DNA of 5,610 nucleotides from Clostridiales bacterium (GCA_031285815.1 JAITVM010000116.1:1-5610); one strand, 5' to 3'. Counted from the first letter of the stretch, positions 1-5,610 are shown. Translations and numbers: made by a program. The notes: generated by a model from the letters alone, not told the origin.

Positions 1-37
1 TATGAACAAAATTAATTTGTGCCGGAAAAAAGAAATA

Positions 38-66
38 TTGATACATAGGCCCCTATATGTTATTAT
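38..66 (+). promoter_or_regulatory. Predicted sigma-A-type promoter of the HD hydrolase gene
   Basis: TTGATA at 38-43 (5 of 6 matches to TTGACA) and TATTAT at 61-66 (5 of 6 to TATAAT) are separated by exactly 17 bp, which predicts transcription starting near 73 and a leader of about 40 nt before the ATG at 115. The spacer contains the small inverted repeat ATAGG-CC-CCTAT (45-56), which could be an operator or chance. The match is by eye only; the spacing and the position in front of a gene with a good ribosome binding site are the support. Confidence 0.6.
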
Positions 67-114
67 TCTTTAAAACATTAAACAAACAGCAATTATATAG
101 GAAGGAGTTATTTT

Positions 115-663
115 ATGCGTGAAAAAGCTATGTCAGTTCTGAAAAAATATAATAAAAGCGAGGCCCTATTAAAACACGCCTTAGCTGTTGAATCAGTAAT
201 GCGCTACATCGCAGCTGAAGCCGGTGAAGACGTTGAATATTGGGGGGCGGTAGGCCTGCTTCATGATGTGGATTATGAAATGTACCCAGATGAGCATTGC
301 AAAAAAGCGCCTGAACTTTTAAGGGTGGCTGGATATGATGAAGATTTTATTTATTCTGTTATAAGCCATGGCCATGGGCTGTGTGTGGATGCAGAGCCAA
401 AAAAATATATGGAGAAAGCCTTATTCACAATAGACGAGCTTACCGGCCTTATAAACGCCGCAGCTTTAATGCGCCCATCTAAATCCGTTATGGATATTGA
501 AGTAAAAAGCGTTAAAAAGAAATTTAAGGACAAGGCTTTTGCGGCCGGGGTTAATAGGGATGTAATTTTAAATGGCTGTAAAATGCTTGGTTCGGAACTA
601 GACGATATTATAAACAAATCCATCCTCGGCATGCGCACGGCGGCTGCTGAACTGGGGCTTTAA
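115..663 (+). CDS. HD-superfamily predicted hydrolase (COG2316-like)
   Basis: This encodes a 182-residue soluble protein with the metal-binding pattern of HD phosphohydrolases: H21 in LLKHALAVE, the H50-D51 doublet in GLLHDVDY, the ISHGHG motif with H85 and H87, and D107 in TIDELTGLI. Such enzymes usually coordinate one or two divalent metals and hydrolyse phosphate esters; the substrate of this subgroup is not known to me. The C-terminal half (RPSKSV, then a lysine-rich helix and GVNRDVI) matches what I recall of the COG2316 'predicted hydrolase, HD superfamily' group, and the length fits. There is no signal peptide or membrane segment, so it should be cytoplasmic. The ATG at 115 is chosen over the in-frame ATG at residue 6 because GGAAGGAG (100-107) lies 7 nt upstream of it. 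It has its own promoter and looks like a normal chromosomal gene. If the recombinase next door marks the right end of a large element, this gene would lie inside that element. Confidence 0.88.
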   Translation: MREKAMSVLKKYNKSEALLKHALAVESVMRYIAAEAGEDVEYWGAVGLLHDVDYEMYPDEHCKKAPELLRVAGYDEDFIYSVISHGHGLCVDAEPKKYMEKALFTIDELTGLINAAALMRPSKSVMDIEVKSVKKKFKDKAFAAGVNRDVILNGCKMLGSELDDIINKSILGMRTAAAELGL

Positions 664-688
664 AATTTAATTTGGCCAGCACCGTTTT

Positions 689-722
689 AAATTTTCTTGA
701 ATATTATAGGGTAAGAAAATTT
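689..722. repeat. Perfect 10-bp inverted repeat upstream of the recombinase gene
   Basis: AAATTTTCTT (689-698) and AAGAAAATTT (713-722) are perfect reverse complements separated by 14 nt. They lie between the HD gene stop and the recombinase ribosome binding site. A weak AT-rich terminator for the HD gene, a regulatory site for the recombinase and chance in AT-rich DNA are all possible. The lack of G and C in the stem and the short T tract argue against an efficient terminator. Apart from this repeat, the 74-bp gap shows no clear promoter to my eye. Confidence 0.45.
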
Positions 723-737
723 TGAGGGCTGATATAG

Positions 738-1997
738 ATGAAAAATATCGCTGTTTACGCAAGAAAATCTAAAATAACAGAAGCCTGCGACAGTATCAAT
801 AATCAAATACAGTTATGCAAACAATACGTTTGCCTGCATTTGGCGGGGCAAGAAATTAATTTTATAATTTACCAAGACGAGGGCTTTTCTGGAGGCGATA
901 CAGAGAGGCCTATGTTTTTGAAGCTCATTTCGGATATACAAAATAATTTATTAGACATGTTAATTTGCTATAGGTTAGATAGGGTCAGCCGTAATGTGGC
1001 TGATTTTTCTTCTGTTTTGAAAATCTTAGAAGGGCATAAAGTGGATTTTGTATCGATAAGCGAAAATTTTGACACCTCAACACCGATGGGCCGGGCTATG
1101 ATTTATATTTCTTCTGTATTCGCACAGCTGGAGCGGGATACCATCGCCGAAAGGATATCTGATAATTTGCATGGCCTTGCAAAAAGCGGGCAAAAAAGGT
1201 ACTTGCACAGTACACCACCAGAGGGCTACAATAAATTACGCAAAAAAGGCGTGGGCGGAAAGTCCTATTCTTATTTAGAGCAGGACCCGTGCGGGGCATA
1301 CAAAATAAAATTTATTTTTGATAATTATTTAAAATACCATAGTTTAAGCCGCGTATCGGAGCTTTGTAAACTTAACGGCTTAAAAACAAGGCATGGCTCC
1401 GATTTCAACAAAAGCTCGGTGAAGAGGGTATTAACAAACCCTATTTATGCAATTGCCGACCACGCCATATATGAATATTTTAAAAACCTTGATGTAATTT
1501 TTGCAAACGGGGAAACGGAATTTGACGGCCAATTTGGGTTATATGTATTCGGGCGTTTCAGTAAAAAAACCAACAGCCAAAAAGATTGGGTATTAGGCAT
1601 AGGCAGCCACAAAGGCATTATCCCCTCAGAAAATTTTATTAAAACCCAGAATATTATTAATAAACGGCCGGCCAATATAAATTCCAAATACGGGCTTTAT
1701 AACGGGCTGCTAATTTGCGGGGCGTGCGGCGCTTATTTTAAACCAACAGCCATAAAAAACAACAAATTTTATTACGTATGCAAAACAAAAGAAAAATCCC
1801 GGCGCAAGCTATGCTGCCAAAAAAATATATGCGGCTATGAAGCCGATAAGATGATAACTTCTAAACTTAATTTTGATTTATCCGAATTAAATGGGCTGAA
1901 GGATATTTTTGAAAAAAGGGGCTACTTAAAACAAAAAATTAAATCTATAACTTGGGGACCTTCCGGCTTCTATATAGATTATATTTACCGCCCGTAG
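738..1997 (+). CDS. Large serine recombinase (site-specific integrase/excisionase), short form
   Basis: This 419-residue protein has the domain order of large serine recombinases, which join attP and attB through a 5'-phosphoserine intermediate. The N-terminal resolvase domain (about 1-145) has the Y7-x-R9-x-S11 nucleophile motif, SINNQ (19-23), DEGFSGG (47-53), R57-P58, the LDRVSR motif (80-85) and AQLERDTIAERI (129-140). The recombinase DNA-binding domain (about 155-310) contains GYNKL and LTNPIY. A zinc ribbon follows with C327-x2-C330 and partners among C348, C359, C360 and C365. The end (ITWGPSGFYIDY) resembles the terminal strand common in this family. Only about 35 residues separate zinc ribbon and end, so the usual long coiled-coil insertion is absent or greatly reduced, and 419 residues is short against roughly 450-550. 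GAGGG at 724-728 lies 9 nt before the ATG. All N-terminal catalytic motifs are present, so it may be active. The stop codon lies within a few bases of a broken S8 protease frame, which suggests that it marks an element end. Confidence 0.93.
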   Translation: MKNIAVYARKSKITEACDSINNQIQLCKQYVCLHLAGQEINFIIYQDEGFSGGDTERPMFLKLISDIQNNLLDMLICYRLDRVSRNVADFSSVLKILEGHKVDFVSISENFDTSTPMGRAMIYISSVFAQLERDTIAERISDNLHGLAKSGQKRYLHSTPPEGYNKLRKKGVGGKSYSYLEQDPCGAYKIKFIFDNYLKYHSLSRVSELCKLNGLKTRHGSDFNKSSVKRVLTNPIYAIADHAIYEYFKNLDVIFANGETEFDGQFGLYVFGRFSKKTNSQKDWVLGIGSHKGIIPSENFIKTQNIINKRPANINSKYGLYNGLLICGACGAYFKPTAIKNNKFYYVCKTKEKSRRKLCCQKNICGYEADKMITSKLNFDLSELNGLKDIFEKRGYLKQKIKSITWGPSGFYIDYIYRP

Positions 1998-2005
1998 CAT
2001 AATCA
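1985..2005. other. Candidate attachment-site junction between recombinase and interrupted protease gene
   Basis: The recombinase stop is TAG at 1995-1997. The protease frame, which is out of frame with the recombinase, is closed by TAA at 2000-2002 and then reads SDDHTTVS onward from 2003. In related S8 proteases, as I recall them, this segment follows a strand of the type VITVGA, so homology to the host gene appears to begin at or within a few bases of 2003. Large serine recombinase genes often lie next to their attachment site, so an attL or attR core probably lies here. The exact core cannot be given, because the other end of the element is outside the window and no partner repeat is visible. 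Confidence 0.4.
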
Positions 2006-2404
2006 GATGACCACACTACTGTTAGTTTATGGGGCGACGCCCTAGTTAATTATTCTGGCCGCGGCCCAACACGTGAATTTATACGGAAACCAGACATTAT
2101 CGCCCCGGGCACAGATATAATTTCTTGTTTGTCACCTACAAACAATATAAGAAGCGATGAAATAAGCCACAAAACAATAAGCTCTAATTATGTTGAACTA
2201 AGCGGGACATCAATGGCTACCCCTATAGTATCCGGCTCGATTGCCCTATTGATAGAAAAATATAAAAACTTAAAACCAGACGACATAAAGCTCATGCTAA
2301 AAAAGTCAGCTAAGGACTTAAATTACCCTCCTAACCACCAAGGTTGGGGGCTTTTAGATGTAGAAAAATTAGTAAAACAGGAGGCCGCTCATGCAAGGAA
2401 ATGA
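2003..2404 (+). pseudogene. C-terminal fragment of a subtilisin-like S8 family serine protease
   Basis: This open frame gives 133 residues: SDDHTTVS, then NYSGRGPTREF (residues 16-26), KPDIIAPG (29-36) and the catalytic-serine motif SGTSMATP (67-74, with Ser70 encoded at 2210-2212). It finishes with a typical C-terminal helix and QGWGLLDVEKLV. These are the conserved last strand, oxyanion-side and serine segments of clostridial AprX-like subtilases. The region carrying the catalytic Asp and His and any prodomain, probably 250 or more residues, is absent, and TAA at 2000-2002 blocks the frame immediately upstream. No start with a ribosome binding site is present; a TTG at 2129 lacks a Shine-Dalgarno sequence and would omit conserved sequence. 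As it stands it cannot make an active protease. There is no frameshift within the fragment and its motifs are intact, which suggests either recent interruption or restoration by excision. Its end overlaps the next gene by 14 bp. Confidence 0.85.
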
Positions 2405-2867
2405 TACAATATATGAATTAGCGGAAGCTTTTCTTAATACCGATAGCTTAAAAAACGATTTAAACGATTCTTTCGGCCTTGTAGTAAAGGATTTGCGCCG
2501 AAAGTACCTCAGCAAGATAAACAAAGCAATCACAACCCAGAAAGCCCAATCCGCCGGCAATATGTCTCGGGAAATCAAATTATTAAATGCTATTAAGCCT
2601 TTCGCCCAGCCAGAAATGACGAACCAGCTTGATAATATTATTGAATTGATGACAAATATCCACACCGTAAAAAGCATACACAGCCAAATGATAAATGTAA
2701 AAGCAGCATCTAATGATATAAATGGCGCTACCGTAGAGTTTCAAGTTGACCCCAGTGTCAAAAAGGACGGCGTTTATGATTTCGATTATGAGGCAGGTTA
2801 TATACCTAAAAACCCGCCTAACCAAAATATTTTTTTCATTTTATTTATCTTATTGCTATTTTTATAA
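2391..2867 (+). CDS. Hypothetical protein with hydrophobic C-terminal tail, formerly in operon with the S8 protease
   Basis: I do not recognise this 158-residue protein with confidence. The ATG is supported by a perfect AGGAGG (2379-2384) with 6-nt spacing. The gene starts inside the last codons of the protease fragment, a sign of translational coupling in the original operon. Residues 1-110 look helical and charged. The stretch LLNAIKPFAQPEMTNQLDNI (64-83) resembles a helical segment I have seen in small clostridial proteins of unknown role. The extreme C-terminus (IFFILFILLLFL, 147-158) is strongly hydrophobic, preceded by a proline- and asparagine-rich stretch. At 12 residues it is short for a full membrane span but could be a membrane-associated tail. 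There is no N-terminal signal. The frame is intact although its partner gene is broken. With the operon promoter displaced, expression may depend on read-through from the recombinase side. Confidence 0.7.
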   Translation: MQGNDTIYELAEAFLNTDSLKNDLNDSFGLVVKDLRRKYLSKINKAITTQKAQSAGNMSREIKLLNAIKPFAQPEMTNQLDNIIELMTNIHTVKSIHSQMINVKAASNDINGATVEFQVDPSVKKDGVYDFDYEAGYIPKNPPNQNIFFILFILLLFL

Positions 2868-2875
2868 CCTAAAAA

Positions 2876-2898
2876 AACTTGGGGCAGAACCCCAAGTT
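2876..2898. terminator. Hairpin terminator shared by convergent genes
   Basis: AACTTGGGG (2876-2884) pairs perfectly with CCCCAAGTT (2890-2898) around the 5-nt loop CAGAA. Read on the minus strand, the hairpin is followed by a run of T (complement of the A tract ending at 2877), the classical form for ending transcription of the small minus-strand gene at 2939-3142. Read on the plus strand, it follows the stop at 2867 by 8 nt but has only a weak T-rich tail (CTTTATAC). It is therefore best as a minus-strand terminator and may also work for the plus strand. Confidence 0.8.
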
Positions 2899-2938
2899 CT
2901 TTATACATATTTAAACCCTGCAAAGCAAACCCGCTAAG

Positions 2939-3142
2939 TCAGTTTTCAAGTTCGCTTAGCATATATTCAACGTCAAAGCCGTTACTATAAAACTTCTTTG
3001 AGAAATGCCCAGTTTTAAGCTTGCCTTTCTTTGGCCCTGCCCCTGTTTCCATAAGCAAAGATTTCCGCTTCTCTACCGCTAATTCCCTTTGCATTTTTTT
3101 GAGCCTAGACACCCTATCAAATTCTGTCTCTTTCTTTGACAC
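2939..3142 (-). CDS. Small basic hypothetical protein, 67 residues, GTG start
   Basis: I do not recognise this protein. It is rich in lysine, arginine and glutamate in its first 30 residues (probably one amphipathic helix, roughly 7-30). A Gly/Lys-rich linker (METGAGPKKGKLKTGHFSKK, 31-50) and a more acidic end (DVEYMLSELEN) follow. It has no membrane segment or cysteine. Although short, it is supported by a GTG start preceded at 8 nt by a perfect AGGAGG, by its position 41 bp downstream of the 270-residue gene on the same strand, and by a terminator placed right after its stop. The two genes are probably cotranscribed. A nucleic-acid-binding or adaptor role would fit its charge, but nothing shows it. 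Confidence 0.6.
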   Translation of the reverse strand: MSKKETEFDRVSRLKKMQRELAVEKRKSLLMETGAGPKKGKLKTGHFSKKFYSNGFDVEYMLSELEN

Positions 3143-3150
3143 AAAACAAA

Positions 3151-3156
3151 CCTCCT
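3151..3156 (-). promoter_or_regulatory. Ribosome binding site fixing the GTG start of the 67-residue protein
   Basis: The minus strand reads AGGAGG here (CCTCCT on the plus strand), followed by 8 nt (TTTGTTTT) and GTG at 3142-3140. This near-ideal site is the main reason for accepting a short gene with a non-ATG start. Confidence 0.7.
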
Positions 3157-3183
3157 AATCCGCCAGCCGGACCGAATTAAAAT

Positions 3184-3996
3184 TTAATCATAATCGGCAG
3201 CTTCAATAAAACATTCGAAGCCGCCCCCATTTTCCATTGAGCCATAGAACCTGTATGCGGGTTGAATAATGCTGTCTCCATAAAAATATGCCAGCTCTGC
3301 GCCATCCAAAAAAATTTTTGCGTCATGGCCATAAAAATCCGGCAGCTTCATAAACGCTTCCTCCATAGAAACCGACTTTACACTATTTAAACGTTTATAT
3401 TCAGCAAAATTAACCTCTAACGAAATTATATTCCCATATTTGTCTAAAATCATTTTATTTGGAAACGAAAAATTTTTAATATTATTAAGCCTATCTATAA
3501 AATTTATACTATAAAAATCACCGCCCGAATTCACCAGGGCCTCTTCATAATTAAATATAAAATTGTTTTCATCCAAAAACTTCAATGCTGTGCCTATTAT
3601 GTAGCCCTTTTGCATAGGCTCATATAATAAATCGTCATTATATTTAAAATACTTAGCAGTAGCGCCTTCTTTGTATATTTTGATTGCCCCCTTATCATCA
3701 GAAGCATAATATAAATCGCCCACGTCTGATAAATTGCCAGAAACCCCAAACCATTCTTTAATTTCTTGTGCCTGCCGGAAAGAAGTTTGTTTTGTGGCAG
3801 CTAGGTAAGTATTTATACTTGGGTAAGTTTTTTTGCTTAACTTGAATCCTACTTGGTAAACAGCCTCCAGGCTTTTATTTTCTGAAACAGCAACAGGGGC
3901 CGGTTTAATGCTTTCGGGGATATCCCTAATCGAATAAAAAATACCAAACAATAGCGAAACTAAAAACATGACAAGATTAGGTAAATATCTTTTCAT
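3184..3996 (-). CDS. Membrane-anchored extracytoplasmic protein of unknown function, distantly YycI-like
   Basis: This 270-residue protein starts with a short basic N-terminus (MKR) and one hydrophobic segment (about residues 6-22). An outward-facing domain follows, so it is likely a single-pass membrane protein or a cleaved secreted one; no lipobox cysteine is seen. The C-terminal part has a pattern I associate with YycI/YycH-type regulatory proteins and related PepSY-like folds. It consists of LDKYGNIISLEVNF (184-197), SMEEAFMKL (210-218), ELAYFYGDSIIQPAYRFYG (234-252) and a final FECFIEAAD. YycI regulates the WalK/VicK cell-wall sensor kinase, but no kinase or yycH gene is present here, so that assignment is tentative. 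The ATG is fixed by a strong GGAGGTGG (4004-4011 on the minus strand). A possible promoter lies at 4079-4107, and the gene probably forms an operon with the small gene at 2939-3142. Confidence 0.75.
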   Translation of the reverse strand: MKRYLPNLVMFLVSLLFGIFYSIRDIPESIKPAPVAVSENKSLEAVYQVGFKLSKKTYPSINTYLAATKQTSFRQAQEIKEWFGVSGNLSDVGDLYYASDDKGAIKIYKEGATAKYFKYNDDLLYEPMQKGYIIGTALKFLDENNFIFNYEEALVNSGGDFYSINFIDRLNNIKNFSFPNKMILDKYGNIISLEVNFAEYKRLNSVKSVSMEEAFMKLPDFYGHDAKIFLDGAELAYFYGDSIIQPAYRFYGSMENGGGFECFIEAADYD

Positions 3997-4078
3997 GCCT
4001 AAACCACCTCCGTACTTTTTTTATAAACAGGCTTTTCTTGCAATTAAGCCACTTATATATTATTTCCAAAATAACCCT

Positions 4079-4107
4079 AATATATAACGTGTTATATCCA
4101 GGCACAA
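4079..4107 (-). promoter_or_regulatory. Possible promoter with palindromic operator for the 270-residue protein gene
   Basis: On the minus strand TTGTGC (4107-4102) and TATATT (4084-4079; 5 of 6 to the -10 consensus) are 17 bp apart. This would start transcription near 4072, about 75 nt before the ATG. The spacer and -10 overlap the inverted repeat ATATAAC-GT-GTTATAT (4082-4097, 7-bp arms), positioned as a repressor site would be. The -35 matches only TTG, and the region is AT-rich, so the call is weak. Confidence 0.35.
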
Positions 4108-4116
4108 TAAAAAAAA

Positions 4117-4155
4117 CGGCTATAAATTTCAAAAAAATTTTGAAATTTATAGCCG
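4117..4155 (-). terminator. Strong intrinsic terminator of the SNF2 helicase gene
   Basis: A perfect 18-bp inverted repeat occupies 4117-4134 and 4138-4155 with a 3-nt loop. On the minus strand it ends in GCCG followed by eight T (complement of 4109-4116), starting 18 nt after the helicase stop codon. The stem has a GC clamp (CGGC/GCCG) at its base and is otherwise AT-rich. It separates the helicase gene from the downstream 270-residue gene. Confidence 0.9.
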
Positions 4156-4173
4156 CTACAAAACATTATTACT

Positions 4174-5610
4174 CTAACTATAGGTAAACAAGCTTTCCAA
4201 TTCCTGTTCGGACATTTTATTTATAAAGTTTTCGCCCTCTTCCAAAACATCAGAAATCAAACCCCTCTTCTTTTCCTGCAGCGCTAATATCTTCTCTTCT
4301 ATGCTATCTTTAGACACAACGTTAAACACGTGGACCACTTTTTCCTGGCCAATCCTATGCGCCCGGTCTGTTGCCTGGTCCATAACAGCCGTGTTCCACC
4401 ATGGGTCATAATGGATAACTATATCCGCAGCAGTTAAGTTAAGCCCGGTCCCGCCAGCTTTTAAAGAAATAAGGAAAATATCCCTGCCGCCATTATTAAA
4501 CTCTGTACACATATCCGACCTTATTTTAGACGGCACTGAACCGTCCAAGTAATAAAAGGGTACCCCCTTGTCATCTAAATGGGTTTTTATAACATTTAAC
4601 ATTTTAGTAAATTGTGAAAACAATAATATCTTATGCCCAGACTCGATGCTTTGCGAGATTAGCTCATAAACAGTTTCTAATTTGCCAGAGCCCCCGCCGT
4701 AATCTTCTATAATTATGGAAGGGTCGCAACATATTTGCCTGAGCCGGGTTATCAACGCCAATATCTTTATTTTGCTCCTATTTATTTCACCAGAGCTTTT
4801 GATTGAATCAAATTCGCCGCGGGCTTCAAAAAGGAACGCAGAATATATCCTTTTCTGCTCTTCTGTCATATCGGCATAAAGCGTACTCTCAATTTTGTCA
4901 GGCAGCTCCGTCAGCACCTCTTTTTTTGTACGCCTCAAAATAAAAGGCTTTATCCTAGACCTAAGCTGTACGGATGTGCCTTCGCCGCTTAAAATTGGTT
5001 TGGTGTATATCTTATTAAATTTAGATAAATTATATAGGTAGCCTGGCATAATAAAATCAAAAATACTCCACAGCTCCGCCAGGGAATTTTCAATAGGCGT
5101 CCCTGTAAGCGCAAACTTGGCATCCCCCTTAACAAGCTTAATCGCCTTGCTATTTTGGGTTAAAGGGTTTTTGATATACTGTGCTTCGTCAATAATTAAA
5201 AATTTAAATGATTTTTTTTTATAAGCCTTAATATCCCTTTTTAAAGTATCATAAGTTGTAATTAAAACATGTGCGGCACTATTATTTAGGGCGTCTTCCC
5301 TTTTGCCGGGCGGCCCTACTATTAGGTCAGATTTTAAGCCCGGCGCAAATTTTTCAATTTCCTTCTGCCAATTATATACCAGCGATGTTGGGCAAACTAC
5401 CAAGCTTTGTTTAACCCCCTTGCCACTGCAAACATAATCTGAAATAACGCCAATGATTTGTACTGTTTTCCCAAGCCCCATATCATCAGCAAGTATACCG
5501 CCAAACCCATAGTAATCCATAGTACTAAGCCACTTAAAGCCAACCTTTTGATAAGGCCGCAATACAGAGTCAAATTGTGGCGGTATCCCTACTTCAAACT
5601 CATTATAGTT
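4174..5610 (-). CDS. SNF2-family DNA-dependent ATPase/helicase, C-terminal part (5' end outside window)
   Basis: The frame stays open to the right edge, so 478 C-terminal residues are visible and the start lies beyond the window. A TTG at 5562 is an internal leucine in the conserved LRPYQ segment, not the start. In visible-residue numbering, the ATPase motifs are DDMGLGKT (42-49, Walker A), DEAQ (141-144, Walker B/motif II), LTGTPIENS (168-176), KILLFSQF (327-334, motif IV), SLKAGGTGLNLTAAD (382-396, motif V) and DQATDRAHRIGQ (411-422, motif VI). Both RecA-like lobes are thus complete. SNF2 enzymes use ATP to move along double-stranded DNA and displace bound proteins. Bacterial members of this type often carry an N-terminal SWIM zinc finger and an SNF2-associated domain, which would lie in the missing part. 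The gene ends in TAG, followed by a strong terminator. No restriction, DISARM-like or other defence partner is visible, so a plain chromosomal helicase is the simplest reading. Confidence 0.95.
   Translation of the reverse strand, partial: NYNEFEVGIPPQFDSVLRPYQKVGFKWLSTMDYYGFGGILADDMGLGKTVQIIGVISDYVCSGKGVKQSLVVCPTSLVYNWQKEIEKFAPGLKSDLIVGPPGKREDALNNSAAHVLITTYDTLKRDIKAYKKKSFKFLIIDEAQYIKNPLTQNSKAIKLVKGDAKFALTGTPIENSLAELWSIFDFIMPGYLYNLSKFNKIYTKPILSGEGTSVQLRSRIKPFILRRTKKEVLTELPDKIESTLYADMTEEQKRIYSAFLFEARGEFDSIKSSGEINRSKIKILALITRLRQICCDPSIIIEDYGGGSGKLETVYELISQSIESGHKILLFSQFTKMLNVIKTHLDDKGVPFYYLDGSVPSKIRSDMCTEFNNGGRDIFLISLKAGGTGLNLTAADIVIHYDPWWNTAVMDQATDRAHRIGQEKVVHVFNVVSKDSIEEKILALQEKKRGLISDVLEEGENFINKMSEQELESLFTYS

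Noticed and set aside
6..20. Near-palindrome ACAAAATTAATTTGT at the left edge
   Set aside because: It is imperfect (one extra A), made almost only of A and T, and cut off from its context by the window edge.
351..638. Minus-strand open frame opposite the HD hydrolase gene
   Set aside because: It is antisense to a clearly conserved protein and has no ribosome binding site or recognisable motif. The minus-strand frames at 1096-1299, 1445-1687, 2369-2677 and 2583-2825 were rejected as antisense frames of better supported genes.
2032..2042. GGGCG-A-CGCCC inverted repeat as a recombination site
   Set aside because: The arms are only 5 bp and the repeat lies within protease coding sequence, beyond the point where homology starts. 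It could be the outer arm of an att site, but nothing supports that here.
2057..2066. GGCCGCGGCC perfect 10-bp palindrome as an attachment core
   Set aside because: It encodes the conserved SGRGP residues of the protease, so coding constraint explains it, and it lies over 50 bp inside the protease homology.
2129..2404. TTG at 2129 as the start of a separate 91-residue protein
   Set aside because: There is no ribosome binding site upstream, and protease homology (SGRGPT, PDIIAPG) continues upstream in the same frame to 2003, so this is an internal codon of the truncated protease.
2746..2937. Plus-strand 63-codon open frame overlapping the end of the 158-residue gene
   Set aside because: It lacks a ribosome binding site, runs through the terminator hairpin, and lies in another frame of a better supported gene.
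5560..5562. TTG as the start of the SNF2 helicase
   Set aside because: The frame is open to the window edge, with plausible sequence (PPQFDSVLRPYQ) before it. The codon is the leucine of the conserved LRPYQ segment.
4174..5610. SNF2 helicase as part of a defence system
   Set aside because: Helicases of this family occur in some defence loci, but no methylase, nuclease or other defence partner is visible, and a strong terminator separates it from the next gene. The upstream side is not visible, so this cannot be fully excluded.

Overview
The window looks like a piece of chromosome from a low-GC Gram-positive bacterium of the class Clostridia. The DNA is AT-rich, most genes have strong GGAGG-type ribosome binding sites, two intrinsic terminators are clear, and the proteins (COG2316-like HD hydrolase, large serine recombinase, AprX-like S8 protease, bacterial SNF2 helicase) are of types common there. 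Genus cannot be read from the sequence.

Left half, plus strand. A good sigma-A-like promoter (38-66) precedes an HD-superfamily hydrolase gene (115-663). A 74-bp gap holding a perfect 10-bp inverted repeat follows, then a short large-serine-recombinase gene (738-1997). Almost directly after the recombinase stop codon, an unrelated reading frame begins at 2003. It is the C-terminal third of a subtilisin-like S8 protease: it keeps the catalytic serine (codon 2210-2212) but has no start, no Asp and no His part. This is what one end of a site-specifically integrated element looks like, with the recombinase at the element end and the interrupted host gene beyond. The other end and the protease N-terminus are not in the window. 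The protease remnant overlaps a 158-codon gene of unknown function (2391-2867) that has its own strong ribosome binding site. A hairpin at 2876-2898 closes this half.

Right half, minus strand. Reading leftward from the right edge there is the C-terminal helicase part of a SNF2-family ATPase (4174 to beyond 5610, 5' end outside the window), a strong terminator (4117-4155), a possible promoter containing a 7-2-7 palindrome (4079-4107), a membrane-anchored 270-residue protein (3184-3996), and a 67-residue basic protein with a GTG start (2939-3142). The last two probably form an operon that ends at the hairpin shared with the plus-strand genes.

The main point of interest is the recombinase/protease junction near 1985-2005. 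It could be a reversible gene interruption, as with the skin element in sigK, or the fixed scar of an old integration. The remaining genes appear to be ordinary chromosomal genes. I see no tRNA, rRNA, CRISPR array or insertion sequence.
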